Assembly: GCA_012800625.1 (NCBI GenBank)
Contig: JAAZIY010000373.1
Location: 1-9,564 of the forward strand
Direction of reading: 5' to 3'
Origin: Lentisphaerota bacterium
Lineage (GTDB): Bacteria > Verrucomicrobiota > Lentisphaeria > Oligosphaerales > Oligosphaeraceae
Length of the DNA: 9,564 nt
Below the pieces are notes generated by a model, which saw nothing but the letters and a program-made list of their open reading frames with translations, searched no databases and was not told the DNA's origin. The stretch's first letter is position 1, and each line of letters begins with the position of its first letter. Of this stretch, positions 1-6,113 are shown one piece after another. The translations under genes were made by a program, and so were the position numbers.

Positions 1-62
1 AAAACACGGGGAAGAAGAGGTTCCACGCCAAAACGTGCATTTACTTTTGCTATTTACCGAGA

Positions 63-102
63 GGACACAAATACACACGAAATCACACAAAGGCACACGA
101 AG
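63..102 (-). repeat. 10-bp-periodic GTGT repeat, copy A
   Basis: Four exact 10-bp steps. Read on the minus strand the units are CTTCGTGTGC, CTTTGTGTGA, TTTCGTGTGT and ATTTGTGTCC. The last unit ends in CC, as in two of the other full copies, so the element has a direction. It lies downstream of the DUF4091 gene, outside the pilus operon, so the family is not confined to that operon. Its function is unknown. Confidence 0.85.
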
Positions 103-181
103 CAAAGTCCCAGATATGTAATACACGCCCAGAGCATGCTCCCCGTCCCAAGCGTCCCAAAAGTCCTCAAAAACACTAAAT

Positions 182-199
182 CACACTGCCGTAAGTGTG
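182..199 (-). terminator. possible terminator hairpin after the DUF4091 gene
   Basis: On the minus strand CACACT and AGTGTG form a 6-bp stem around a TACGGC loop, starting 13 bases after the stop codon. It is followed by ATTTAGTGTTTTT, so a T tract is present but displaced by about eight bases. This is a weak intrinsic-terminator candidate at a plausible position. It could instead be a chance palindrome. Confidence 0.35.
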
Positions 200-212
200 G
201 GCTAGGCTTGAT

Positions 213-2177
213 TCATCGACACTTCACTTCACGATAGACTTTCTTGCTTTTGCCGTCTTTGCTAACAACAATCTCAAAACAGTTCAAACCAGATTCAAGC
301 TCGGCTTCATAAGTGAAAACCTTGCCTGTTCCCCACATATCAACCTTATTTCCATTGACAGTGACTTCACTACCTTCTTCAAGCAAGCCCCTTAAATGCA
401 AGCTATTAGCATCTCTGGTGTCAGCTGGTTCAAAGTTAACTAAAACCAGAGGTGCCTGGGGCAGCGCAATAATTTCTTTGGCCAGTAATTGTCTGAAGCG
501 ATTTATATACAGGGGATCGACAAAATAAGTTTGTGCCCTGAAACTGCTGGCAAGCTGCGACACGTACATCGCTAATGCTGTTTCGGCGCTAAAGGCAGCG
601 TCTTTGTTATCCAAGCTAGCTTCGGCGGCTTTCCATTTTTCTTTGAGCACCTGTAGAAGTTTGTAATCTTCGGTGCCCTGCACGTAGTTTTCCCAACGCA
701 AGCTGGAACCCCAGTTGCCTGAATCTTCTTCAGGAGCATAAAAAACATAGCCAGAGCCATACATAAACTTCTGCTTCTCTTTGTTCATCAAGCCCCATGG
801 TTCCTTGCGTACGTTCTTGCCGTAAAAAGCCGCAACATGCCACCACAGTGAACCACTGTAGTCATAACGAGCCAAAACCATGGGAAACAAACGCATCGCC
901 TTAGGATTCCAAGAAACATTGATGCAATAAAGAGAGTTCATGTAACTCCATAATTCTAAACCTTGACGACGCAATTCCCGCCAATGGCTCCAATCATCAT
1001 CTTTGGTGGAAAAAAAGTGCCAAGGAACACACCAAATATCAATATCTTTGCTAGCAGCCAGTTCGGGGAACCATTCATGAGTCAAAGCCATCACTGGCAT
1101 TTCTGGGAACTCCTTTTTGGCATCAGCGGCTATGCGTGCAAAAGCACCCGCTGAACTAGCAGGAAATTCATCCATGACGTAGTAGAAAACATTGTTCAGT
1201 AATCCGGCATTTATATATTGTTGGCGCATAGTTTTCAGAAAAGTCCTGTGCAGCTGAGAAAAGCCTTCCTCGTCCACAGGAATGCCCGAGCTTAAATAGT
1301 TTTGGTTAAGCTTTGAGCTGCCGCCAAGCAGCGATGGTGGCAAGGCAAAGCTATTCACAGCGTAGTCATTATGAAGCTTTTGTAGGCCTGAGAAATATTT
1401 CTTTCCATCATAACTGATCTCTTTTTTATCTTGTGACAAATTAAATTTCAAACCACTGCTGCCATATTTTTCATGAGTTACCACCCCTTTGTAGAGTTGA
1501 TGAATCCCACTTTCAGTTTGTATGTCTGGACCGCAAAACACGGTGGCTAACTGTGGTTTTTCCGTCAACCTGATGGGCCAGACTTCCACTTCTATGGGCA
1601 GATTAAAGCTTAAACCTGTTGCTTGGAAGCTGATTTCACCAAAGTAGTTACCAGCCGGGCATTGCGCAGGGATTCTAACTTCCAACAAGAGGGTGTTGTT
1701 TTGATTTGCTGCTAAATCAAAGTTACTCAGCCAGTCTACAGGGTCGGGCACCAAGCCTACCTCATTGCCATTAAAACCATACCAGTTGCTCCTCTCTGGA
1801 ATGGGAACATTGCTGACTACTGCCAAAGAAAAATTTGTTGGATCCAAAGAGTTTTCACCGCTCTGCAAATTGAAAAACTCGGCTCGCAAGTTGTTGACGT
1901 CTTGCCTGGGATTGAAAACAACTTGGACCTGTTCGCTCTCTCCAGCAGCACCAGCCAAGTAAATCCGGCGGCTCTCAAGATCGAAGTCATCTTCGCTAAA
2001 CTTCTCTTCAGAAAAAACCTTGCGAGTTGGCAAAACCGTATATATGGAGCCATTACGGTTATTCTGCAAAAGTACCGGTTTGTATCCGGGAGGCATAGGC
2101 AACGATGCTTGTCCGGCGCAGGCAAACAATAAAAGAAGTGCACTGCTCAATAATCTAAAAATTGGTTTGACTGTCAT
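213..2177 (-). CDS. secreted DUF4091-domain protein, putative glycoside hydrolase
   Basis: A 654-residue exported protein. A signal peptide covers about residues 1-25 (hydrophobic core LLSSALLLLF). Cleavage after Gln-Ala at 23-24 is plausible; Cys20 could instead make it a lipoprotein, but Phe at -2 of the lipobox is atypical. A beta-rich N-terminal region contains the PAGNYFGE signature (174-181) seen in DUF4091-type proteins. A barrel-like middle part carries Asp336-Glu337 after a hydrophobic strand (YYVMDEF), a likely active-site pair. The region about 435-510, ending SSLRWENYVQGTEDYKLL, matches the usual DUF4091 C-terminal signature. Residues about 574-653 look like an added Ig-like domain (EVTVNGNKV, then a Gly-Leu-Asn turn). 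DUF4091 proteins are presumed glycosidases; the substrate cannot be told. The start is supported by AGGA five bases upstream. The gene is AT-richer than the pilus operon and is the last gene of the regulator-pseudopilin unit. Confidence 0.85.
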   Translation of the reverse strand: MTVKPIFRLLSSALLLLFACAGQASLPMPPGYKPVLLQNNRNGSIYTVLPTRKVFSEEKFSEDDFDLESRRIYLAGAAGESEQVQVVFNPRQDVNNLRAEFFNLQSGENSLDPTNFSLAVVSNVPIPERSNWYGFNGNEVGLVPDPVDWLSNFDLAANQNNTLLLEVRIPAQCPAGNYFGEISFQATGLSFNLPIEVEVWPIRLTEKPQLATVFCGPDIQTESGIHQLYKGVVTHEKYGSSGLKFNLSQDKKEISYDGKKYFSGLQKLHNDYAVNSFALPPSLLGGSSKLNQNYLSSGIPVDEEGFSQLHRTFLKTMRQQYINAGLLNNVFYYVMDEFPASSAGAFARIAADAKKEFPEMPVMALTHEWFPELAASKDIDIWCVPWHFFSTKDDDWSHWRELRRQGLELWSYMNSLYCINVSWNPKAMRLFPMVLARYDYSGSLWWHVAAFYGKNVRKEPWGLMNKEKQKFMYGSGYVFYAPEEDSGNWGSSLRWENYVQGTEDYKLLQVLKEKWKAAEASLDNKDAAFSAETALAMYVSQLASSFRAQTYFVDPLYINRFRQLLAKEIIALPQAPLVLVNFEPADTRDANSLHLRGLLEEGSEVTVNGNKVDMWGTGKVFTYEAELESGLNCFEIVVSKDGKSKKVYREVKCR

Positions 2178-2207
2178 TTTTTTCCTATGATTTTCTTTTT
2201 CTTATGA

Positions 2208-2229
2208 AATCTATAATTATTTATAGATT
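2208..2229. promoter_or_regulatory. 9-bp perfect inverted repeat, operator candidate
   Basis: AATCTATAA and TTATAGATT are separated by TTAT, a perfect 9+9 inverted repeat centred about 41 bp upstream of the DUF4091 start codon. It overlaps the candidate -10 box at 2220-2225, where a repressor would be expected to sit. Its sequence differs from the inverted repeat at the regulator's own promoter, so binding by that regulator is not shown. Being AT-rich, it could also simply be an mRNA hairpin. Confidence 0.5.
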
Positions 2230-2248
2230 GTGTTTTTACGGAAGACAA
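2220..2248 (-). promoter_or_regulatory. candidate sigma70-like promoter for the DUF4091 gene
   Basis: On the minus strand TTGTCT (2248-2243) lies 17 bases before TATAAA (2225-2220), giving four of six and five of six matches to the -35 and -10 consensus. Predicted transcription would start around 2213 and leave a leader of roughly 35 bases. It would allow the DUF4091 gene to be expressed apart from the upstream pseudopilin. Confidence 0.45.
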
Positions 2249-2252
2249 GCGC

Positions 2253-2289
2253 AGTGCAGTCAGATCTATACCTGCGAATCTGCTGCACT
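2253..2289 (-). other. intercistronic hairpin, 12-bp stem
   Basis: On the minus strand AGTGCAG+CAGAT pairs with ATCTG+CTGCACT, giving 7+5 base pairs with one bulged A (plus-strand T2260) and a 12-base loop. It begins 25 bases after the pseudopilin stop codon. No T run follows, so a standard Rho-independent terminator is unlikely. The position suits an mRNA 3'-end stabiliser, a processing site or an attenuating structure that sets different levels of pseudopilin and hydrolase. Confidence 0.6.
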
Positions 2290-2314
2290 ATCAGTATTTT
2301 AGAGACAGAATATC

Positions 2315-3088
2315 TCAATATTTATATCCATAAAAATAATCTCCTCCTATGCCACCGCCGCCATAAAAAGGCATGCCGCTTAGTTGGGTGTCGGCCTGAT
2401 TTACCGAAGCCACATGACCATCTACAAAGAGCGCATTCGCTTGCATATTATGTCTGTACCCCGGTCTTCGTCCTGAAACATTACCGCCTATGCAGGGCAG
2501 ATTCCATTTTTCTTCATCCTTGTCAGCTATCCAGCCAAGATGCGCAGGCCTTTTAACCACCGCTATGCTTCTATAGCTTCTTCCTTGTTTAACTGCTTCA
2601 GGCTTGGCTATAGTAGCCTCGAAATGTCCGATAAACTCGTTAATTGAATAACCATATAATTTGGCATGCCCCAAAGTCGGAGCCGAAGGACAATAAAAAA
2701 CACTTTTTACCTCGTCACTGTAGCTGTTGGAACCCGAAGGCGAATACACCGAAGAGCTGTTCATATATGAGACCATGGGGCCTGGAGGCATCAAGTATCC
2801 ACCGTACACTGTGGCCATATACCAAAACGAGAAAGGGGCATAGCCAACCCCAGAAATTTGAAAATTACTGACATTGTAATTGTTGCAATAACGTGGCCCC
2901 CATCCCTCATTGTCATCCACATACAAGAGTAAGCCAAAACCAATTTGTTTTAAATTGGCAGTGCACTTAATTGCCTGGGCCTTGGCTCTCGCCTTCCCTA
3001 GAGCCGGCAGTAGCATACTGGCCAATATGGCGATAATTGCAATGACGACGAGCAATTCGATAAGGGTAAAACGACACTCTTTTTTCAT
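2315..3088 (-). CDS. type II/IV pseudopilin-like protein with prepilin N-terminus
   Basis: A 257-residue protein with a classical prepilin leader: a short basic start MKKECR, then FTLIELLVV and a hydrophobic helix to about residue 29 with Glu at position 5 of the mature part. The residue before the cleavage point is Arg6 instead of the usual Gly. Body signatures are those of the large pseudopilin family of Lentisphaerota and Planctomycetes: NLKQIGFGLLLYVDDNEGW (45-63), FYCPS (131-135) and RHNMQANALFVDGHV (212-226), then a Gly/Tyr-rich tail. Such proteins are processed by prepilin peptidase and held in the inner membrane or assembled in a pseudopilus; the role of the many genome copies is not established. 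Start chosen for the prepilin leader and a strong Shine-Dalgarno. It lies 53 bp after the regulator and 137 bp before the DUF4091 gene, suggesting co-regulation with a sugar-degradation unit. Confidence 0.9.
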   Translation of the reverse strand: MKKECRFTLIELLVVIAIIAILASMLLPALGKARAKAQAIKCTANLKQIGFGLLLYVDDNEGWGPRYCNNYNVSNFQISGVGYAPFSFWYMATVYGGYLMPPGPMVSYMNSSSVYSPSGSNSYSDEVKSVFYCPSAPTLGHAKLYGYSINEFIGHFEATIAKPEAVKQGRSYRSIAVVKRPAHLGWIADKDEEKWNLPCIGGNVSGRRPGYRHNMQANALFVDGHVASVNQADTQLSGMPFYGGGGIGGDYFYGYKY

Positions 3089-3094
3089 GGTCTT

Positions 3095-3100
3095 CTCCTT
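3095..3100 (-). promoter_or_regulatory. strong ribosome binding site of the pseudopilin gene
   Basis: AAGGAG on the minus strand, six bases before the ATG at 3088. It is the only strong Shine-Dalgarno in the window. The four genes from regulator to PilM-like protein have no recognisable SD upstream of their starts. It fixes the pseudopilin start and hints at high translation of this gene. Confidence 0.8.
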
Positions 3101-3141
3101 CTAATATCGACAAACTGTAGTTGTAAGAATCACCGGATTTA

Positions 3142-4224
3142 CTAGAGCGTGCGGCAAGATTTTCTAATCACTAGCCTGCTTCCTATGTTGGCATGATTTA
3201 TATCCATGAGTGTTTTTCCCATGATTTGCAGCTCCAGTTGTTTGCAGGCCTGTCCGCTGAACTCCTCCAGTTCCTGTCTAAAGACGGTCAGGGGCGGGTT
3301 GATTTCGGTGAGGTAGCTTGGATCATCGAAGGCCACGATGGACAGGTCTTCTGGAATCCTGCGATTGATTTGCTGCAAGACATTGTAAATGCCGATGATG
3401 CTGTGCACTTCGCTGACCAGCAGCGCGCTGGGTGGTTCCGGTTTGCTGAGCAGCTCTGTCAGGTCTTCGGCCATGAACTCGCGTCTCCCCCGTCCCAGCT
3501 CCCAGTCCGGGTGCACCGGTAGCTTGGCATTCCACATGCCTTTACGATAGCCGCGCAAATGAATGATATTGGAGCTGTGTTCGCTGAAATAAACAAAGCC
3601 GATGCGTCGGTGTCCCAGGGAATGCAGGTATTCAACCGCCTCTTCGGCGGTCTTCTCGTGGTTGCTGCCGAAAGATATCTGTGGCAAGTCGGGACAGGCA
3701 AAGCCTATGGAAACCAGCGGCAGGCCGTCGGCCTGCAGCTGCGCGATGTCGGGAAAGAACTCTTCGCGCGGTACCAGCACCAGGATGCCGGCCAGCCGAA
3801 ACTCCTGGTAAAGTTGCAGGTAGTTCTCCGGACGGCCGCGCAAGGTAAGAACCTGGTAGTTTTTCTCCTCCCAGTAGCGGTGGAAATTATGCAGAAGCGG
3901 CGAGATGTAGGCTCTGTCGGGCATTACCACCTCGTGGCAGACGACGCCGATGCGTCGGCAGGCCGGCTCGGATAGGTCGCCGGCATAGGTGCCGCTGCCC
4001 ACCTTGCGGCGCAAAAGACCGCGCGAGACCAGCTCGTTGAGACCCTTGCTGACGGTCACCGTAGTCGTGCCCAGATGCTCGGCCAGCTCGCGGTCGCTGG
4101 GCAGACGCTCGCCGGAACCAATCGCGCCGCTGAGCAAAAGCTGCTCAAGTCCCACAGCTAGCTGACGATACTTGGGAAGCTGAGAACCCTCGCACAAATC
4201 AACCTGTATGTCACAAATATCCAT
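3142..4224 (-). CDS. GntR/LacI-type chimeric transcriptional regulator
   Basis: A 360-residue DNA-binding protein. Residues about 16-82 form a GntR-type winged helix: PKYRQLAVGLEQLLLSGAIG, then the GERLPSDRELAEHLG recognition region, TVTVSKGLNELVSRGLL and the wing ending GSGTYAG. Residues about 90-355 are a LacI/periplasmic-binding-type sensor domain with the typical SLGHRRIGFV (202-211), RGYRKGM (224-230), VAFDDPSYLTEINPPLT (297-313) and a closing RLVIRKS strand. This is the AraR-like architecture, in which a sugar releases the repressor from DNA. The ligand is unknown; the downstream DUF4091 protein suggests a carbohydrate. No Shine-Dalgarno is visible before the ATG, but the domain begins correctly. 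A sigma70-like promoter with an overlapping inverted repeat lies just upstream, suggesting autoregulation. The neighbouring pilus operon ends 185 bp upstream. Confidence 0.92.
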   Translation of the reverse strand: MDICDIQVDLCEGSQLPKYRQLAVGLEQLLLSGAIGSGERLPSDRELAEHLGTTTVTVSKGLNELVSRGLLRRKVGSGTYAGDLSEPACRRIGVVCHEVVMPDRAYISPLLHNFHRYWEEKNYQVLTLRGRPENYLQLYQEFRLAGILVLVPREEFFPDIAQLQADGLPLVSIGFACPDLPQISFGSNHEKTAEEAVEYLHSLGHRRIGFVYFSEHSSNIIHLRGYRKGMWNAKLPVHPDWELGRGRREFMAEDLTELLSKPEPPSALLVSEVHSIIGIYNVLQQINRRIPEDLSIVAFDDPSYLTEINPPLTVFRQELEEFSGQACKQLELQIMGKTLMDINHANIGSRLVIRKSCRTL

Positions 4225-4250
4225 AAGAAAAACAGTTGAAAATCGGAACC

Positions 4251-4268
4251 TTGTTAATAGTATAACAA
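4251..4268. promoter_or_regulatory. inverted repeat over the regulator's -10 box, autoregulatory operator candidate
   Basis: TTGTTA-N6-TAACAA, a perfect 6+6 inverted repeat. It covers the candidate -10 box at 4259-4264 and would block RNA polymerase if bound. GntR-type winged helices bind such short inverted repeats, and autoregulation is common in this family. No second identical copy was found in the window. Confidence 0.55.
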
Positions 4269-4286
4269 CTTAAATATGAATGTCAA
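4259..4286 (-). promoter_or_regulatory. sigma70-like promoter of the regulator gene
   Basis: On the minus strand a perfect TTGACA (4286-4281) lies 16 bases before TATACT (4264-4259, five of six consensus bases). Transcription would start near 4252, giving a leader of about 28 bases to the ATG. This is the best promoter match in the window and separates the regulator from the pilus operon. Confidence 0.7.
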
Positions 4287-4317
4287 GCCAATGAACTATA
4301 TTTCTTAAAAACAATTA

Positions 4318-4333
4318 AATGACATATGTCATT
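4318..4333. promoter_or_regulatory. 16-bp perfect palindrome upstream of the regulator promoter
   Basis: AATGACATATGTCATT is a perfect 16-bp palindrome about 32 bp upstream of the -35 box, in an AT-rich stretch. A position around -66 to -81 fits an activator or an auxiliary repressor site. The protein that binds it is unknown, and it does not resemble the TTGTTA-N6-TAACAA site. Confidence 0.4.
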
Positions 4334-4375
4334 ATAGACAAAAAATCCCGGCGCAGCCTCAAATCAAGGCCTAAA

Positions 4376-4401
4376 ACTTAGTGTGTCTTCGTAGACTAAG
4401 T
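4376..4401 (-). terminator. weak terminator-like hairpin after the PilP-like gene
   Basis: On the minus strand ACTTAGT and ACTAAGT make a 7-bp stem around a 12-base loop, beginning nine bases after the stop codon and followed by TTTT. It has no GC-rich core, so termination would be weak. It coincides with the decayed copy of the 10-bp repeat, whose sequence supplies one arm. A second weak pairing (GCCT/AGGC) followed by six T lies a little further on. Confidence 0.3.
4377..4396 (+). repeat. decayed 10-bp repeat, copy B
   Basis: Only two units are recognisable, CTTAGTGTGT and CTTCGTAGAC, in the same 10-bp register as the full copies. It sits just after the last gene of the pilus operon. It reads as a remnant or a partial copy. 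Confidence 0.5.
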
Positions 4402-4409
4402 CTGCTGTT

Positions 4410-5048
4410 TTACTGGTTTTGCCTGAGTACGCTGATGTTTTTGCTTTCGCCATAGTTGATTTTTTGCTGTCTGCGTCTGGCGTCCAGTATGCTGATGCTG
4501 TCTTCGTTGATGGACAGTATGCTCATGCCCAGAATTCTTTCGCCTATGCCTGGAGTGAATATCTCGGCAGGTTTTCCTGGGGCTTGTATTTTAATCAAGG
4601 CGGTATTTTTGCCGGTGCTGTCCATTTGGCTGTAGACGAAGCTCAGGCGGGCGGTCTGTAGGCTATAGCTGGGTTTTGCGCTTGGTTTTTCCGCTTCCGC
4701 CTCATTTTCGTTTTGGAGCGGCTGCGGCTCAGGCTGGGGCTGAGTCGGGGTCTTGACGAGCGCGGGGCTTTTCGTCTCGCTTGCCGCCGGCGCTTGCTCC
4801 GGCTCGGGCAAACTAAAGGCAAAGGGATTGCGTTTGAGCTTCAGGTCTGGGGTGCTGCTCAGGGCTGCTATGGCTGCGGCCAAGTCCTGGGTGGAATCAG
4901 CGCTGCCGGAGCCGGAATCGAAACCGGAGGCGCTCCGGCTTTTGGGCGCCGATAGACTAAGCAAGATCAGCAGTAACAGGGTGCCAAGCGCAACAATCAG
5001 CAGCAGCAGCTCCCATTCCTCTTTAAATAATGTCTCCAGGTCTAACAT
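4410..5048 (-). CDS. PilP/GspC-like pilus inner-membrane protein (Amuc_1099-type candidate)
   Basis: A 212-residue bitopic protein. A short cytoplasmic start is followed by a strong membrane helix at about 13-32 (LLLLIVALGTLLLLILL). A serine-rich stretch leads to LKRNPFAF (71-78), resembling the R-D/N-P-F motif of PilP and GspC. A Pro/Glu/Gln-rich linker covers about 80-128, and a C-terminal small beta domain covers about 130-208 (SFVYSQMDSTGKNTALIKI, GIGERILGMSILSINEDSIS). This is the order of GspC and PilP, which connect the inner-membrane assembly platform to the secretin. PilP is usually a lipoprotein; here a membrane helix replaces the lipobox, as in GspC. It is the last gene of the four-gene operon, 79 bp after the PilO-like gene. 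No secretin gene follows, unlike in the Akkermansia cluster as remembered. No clear Shine-Dalgarno is visible. Confidence 0.75.
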   Translation of the reverse strand: MLDLETLFKEEWELLLLIVALGTLLLLILLSLSAPKSRSASGFDSGSGSADSTQDLAAAIAALSSTPDLKLKRNPFAFSLPEPEQAPAASETKSPALVKTPTQPQPEPQPLQNENEAEAEKPSAKPSYSLQTARLSFVYSQMDSTGKNTALIKIQAPGKPAEIFTPGIGERILGMSILSINEDSISILDARRRQQKINYGESKNISVLRQNQ

Positions 5049-5078
5049 AGGTAGCGTGAGGCTCAGTTTTAAGTTTCT

Positions 5079-5118
5079 ATTAGTGCACCTTAGTGTACCT
5101 TCGTGTGTCTTCGTGTCC
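5079..5118 (+). repeat. 10-bp-periodic GTGT repeat, copy C
   Basis: Units ATTAGTGCAC, CTTAGTGTAC, CTTCGTGTGT and CTTCGTGTCC, in exact 10-bp register, in the spacer between the PilO-like and PilP-like genes. The first unit is the most degraded. The orientation is opposite to copy D on the other side of the PilO-like gene. Confidence 0.85.
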
Positions 5119-5127
5119 CAAAAAATC

Positions 5128-5967
5128 TCAATACTGGTAGAATCCGCTGCACATCAGCTCGATTTTGAGCACTTCAGCGCCTTGTGTCCCGTCCTCTGCT
5201 CTCTTTCGCGGCGGCAAAGCAGTGATGGCGATGTTTTGCAGAGCGATGAACTGCTCCTCGGATTGGCATTTTTGGCTGAACTCGAAGAACTGTTGCAGGC
5301 TGCCGTACAGGGTCAGGCTGATGGGCAGCTGCAGCAAAAAGGGCTTGTTTGCCTTGGCGGCAAGAAAGAAGGCTTGCAGCGGCATTATCTCAATGCCTTC
5401 GGCGGCGGCCTTGGGCAGTAGCGGATTGCGGATTTGCAGTCCGCAGTGCAGAGCCAACTCCATGAGCGTCTCCAGGCTCCAGAGCTGCAGCATCAGCTGG
5501 TAGTTATAGGCCGAGCTGCTTTGTTCGCTCAGGTTCAGCTGTCCGGCCTGCAGCTCCAAGCCCTGCTCTTGCAGGCGACTCAGCATGCGGTTGAACTCCT
5601 CCTGGTAGTCCAGCCTGGAGACATTGCGGTAGAAATCAGCTTTGTTGCCGTAAAACTCGCTTACACGCAGATCATACTTGCGGCTTGCCTGCGCCAGCAG
5701 CTCGGCGCTTTGCCGGCGTATGCCGGGCTGCTTTCCGTCGCCGTTGAGCAAGGCCTCCTGCTCGCTTAACAGGGCGCGCAGCGGCTCTTCCTGGCGCGGC
5801 CAGGGACTGGCGGCAAGGCGTTCCTGCATGCGCCGCTGCTCTTTGCTCGCCGCGCCATGCCGTTTTTGGCTTGGAGCTAAAAGCAGAAAGTAGAAGGCCA
5901 GTTGCAGAGCCAGGCCGAGCAGCAAAGCGAGCAAGGCGACTTGATGTATGAAAATTGGCTTGCGCAT
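5128..5967 (-). CDS. PilO-like / Amuc_1100-type pilus assembly protein
   Basis: A 279-residue bitopic membrane protein. A basic start (MRKPIF) is followed by one membrane helix at about 10-30, a helical coiled-coil-prone region at about 38-140 rich in Glu, Gln, Arg and Leu, then two beta-alpha-beta halves at about 155-278. The layout is that of PilO. Details recall Amuc_1100 of Akkermansia: a helix with LETLMELALHCGLQI then a Pro-rich loop (LLP), PISLTLYGSLQQFFEF before a helix and IALQNIAI, and a final strand LKIELMCSGFY. This comparison is from memory, not an alignment. PilO pairs with PilN in the periplasm and links PilM to PilP, matching its place between the PilM-PilN fusion and the PilP-like gene. 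Repeat copies C and D flank it in opposite orientations. No Shine-Dalgarno precedes the ATG. Confidence 0.8.
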   Translation of the reverse strand: MRKPIFIHQVALLALLLGLALQLAFYFLLLAPSQKRHGAASKEQRRMQERLAASPWPRQEEPLRALLSEQEALLNGDGKQPGIRRQSAELLAQASRKYDLRVSEFYGNKADFYRNVSRLDYQEEFNRMLSRLQEQGLELQAGQLNLSEQSSSAYNYQLMLQLWSLETLMELALHCGLQIRNPLLPKAAAEGIEIMPLQAFFLAAKANKPFLLQLPISLTLYGSLQQFFEFSQKCQSEEQFIALQNIAITALPPRKRAEDGTQGAEVLKIELMCSGFYQY

Positions 5968-6013
5968 AAAAATTCGTTATGCAGTGAAATGAAAGGTGAC
6001 CTGGAAGGAATTT

Positions 6014-6053
6014 GGACACGAAGACACACCAAGAGACACTAAGACACACCAAG
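6014..6053 (-). repeat. 10-bp-periodic GTGT repeat, copy D
   Basis: On the minus strand the units are CTTGGTGTGT, CTTAGTGTCT, CTTGGTGTGT and CTTCGTGTCC, exactly 10 bp apart, in the spacer between the PilM-PilN-like and PilO-like genes. The sequence after the last unit (AAATTCCTTCCAGGT) resembles that after copy E (AAAATTCTGCCAGAT), so the conserved element may extend beyond the units. Confidence 0.9.
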
Positions 6054-6113
6054 CTTTTTTGAGTTTTGTTTTTAGGCTGGGGTTAAGTTGGCGCCAATGG
6101 GCGGCGCGCCGGT

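Noticed and set aside
3110..3124. ACAA-N7-TTGT inverted repeat upstream of the pseudopilin as a regulator site
   Set aside because: Only four bases per arm, and the arms are in the reverse arrangement to the regulator promoter site.
4753..5421. 222-codon open frame on the plus strand spanning two genes and repeat C
   Set aside because: It runs antisense through parts of two well-supported genes and the repeat, and its start looks like a weak signal peptide only by chance composition.
5672..6052. Minus-strand open frame beginning in repeat D (and a similar plus-strand one at 7938-8153)
   Set aside because: The two predicted proteins start alike only because both translate the GTGT repeat. 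The rest is out-of-frame with the real genes and unrelated.
5079..6053. CRISPR array
   Set aside because: Units are 10 bp, directly abutting, without unique spacers, and no cas genes are present.
6088..6111. TTGGCGCCAA and CGGCGCGCCG palindromes after the PilM-PilN stop, as terminator or operator
   Set aside because: Both are self-complementary without a loop and lack a T tract, and such GC palindromes occur by chance in this region.
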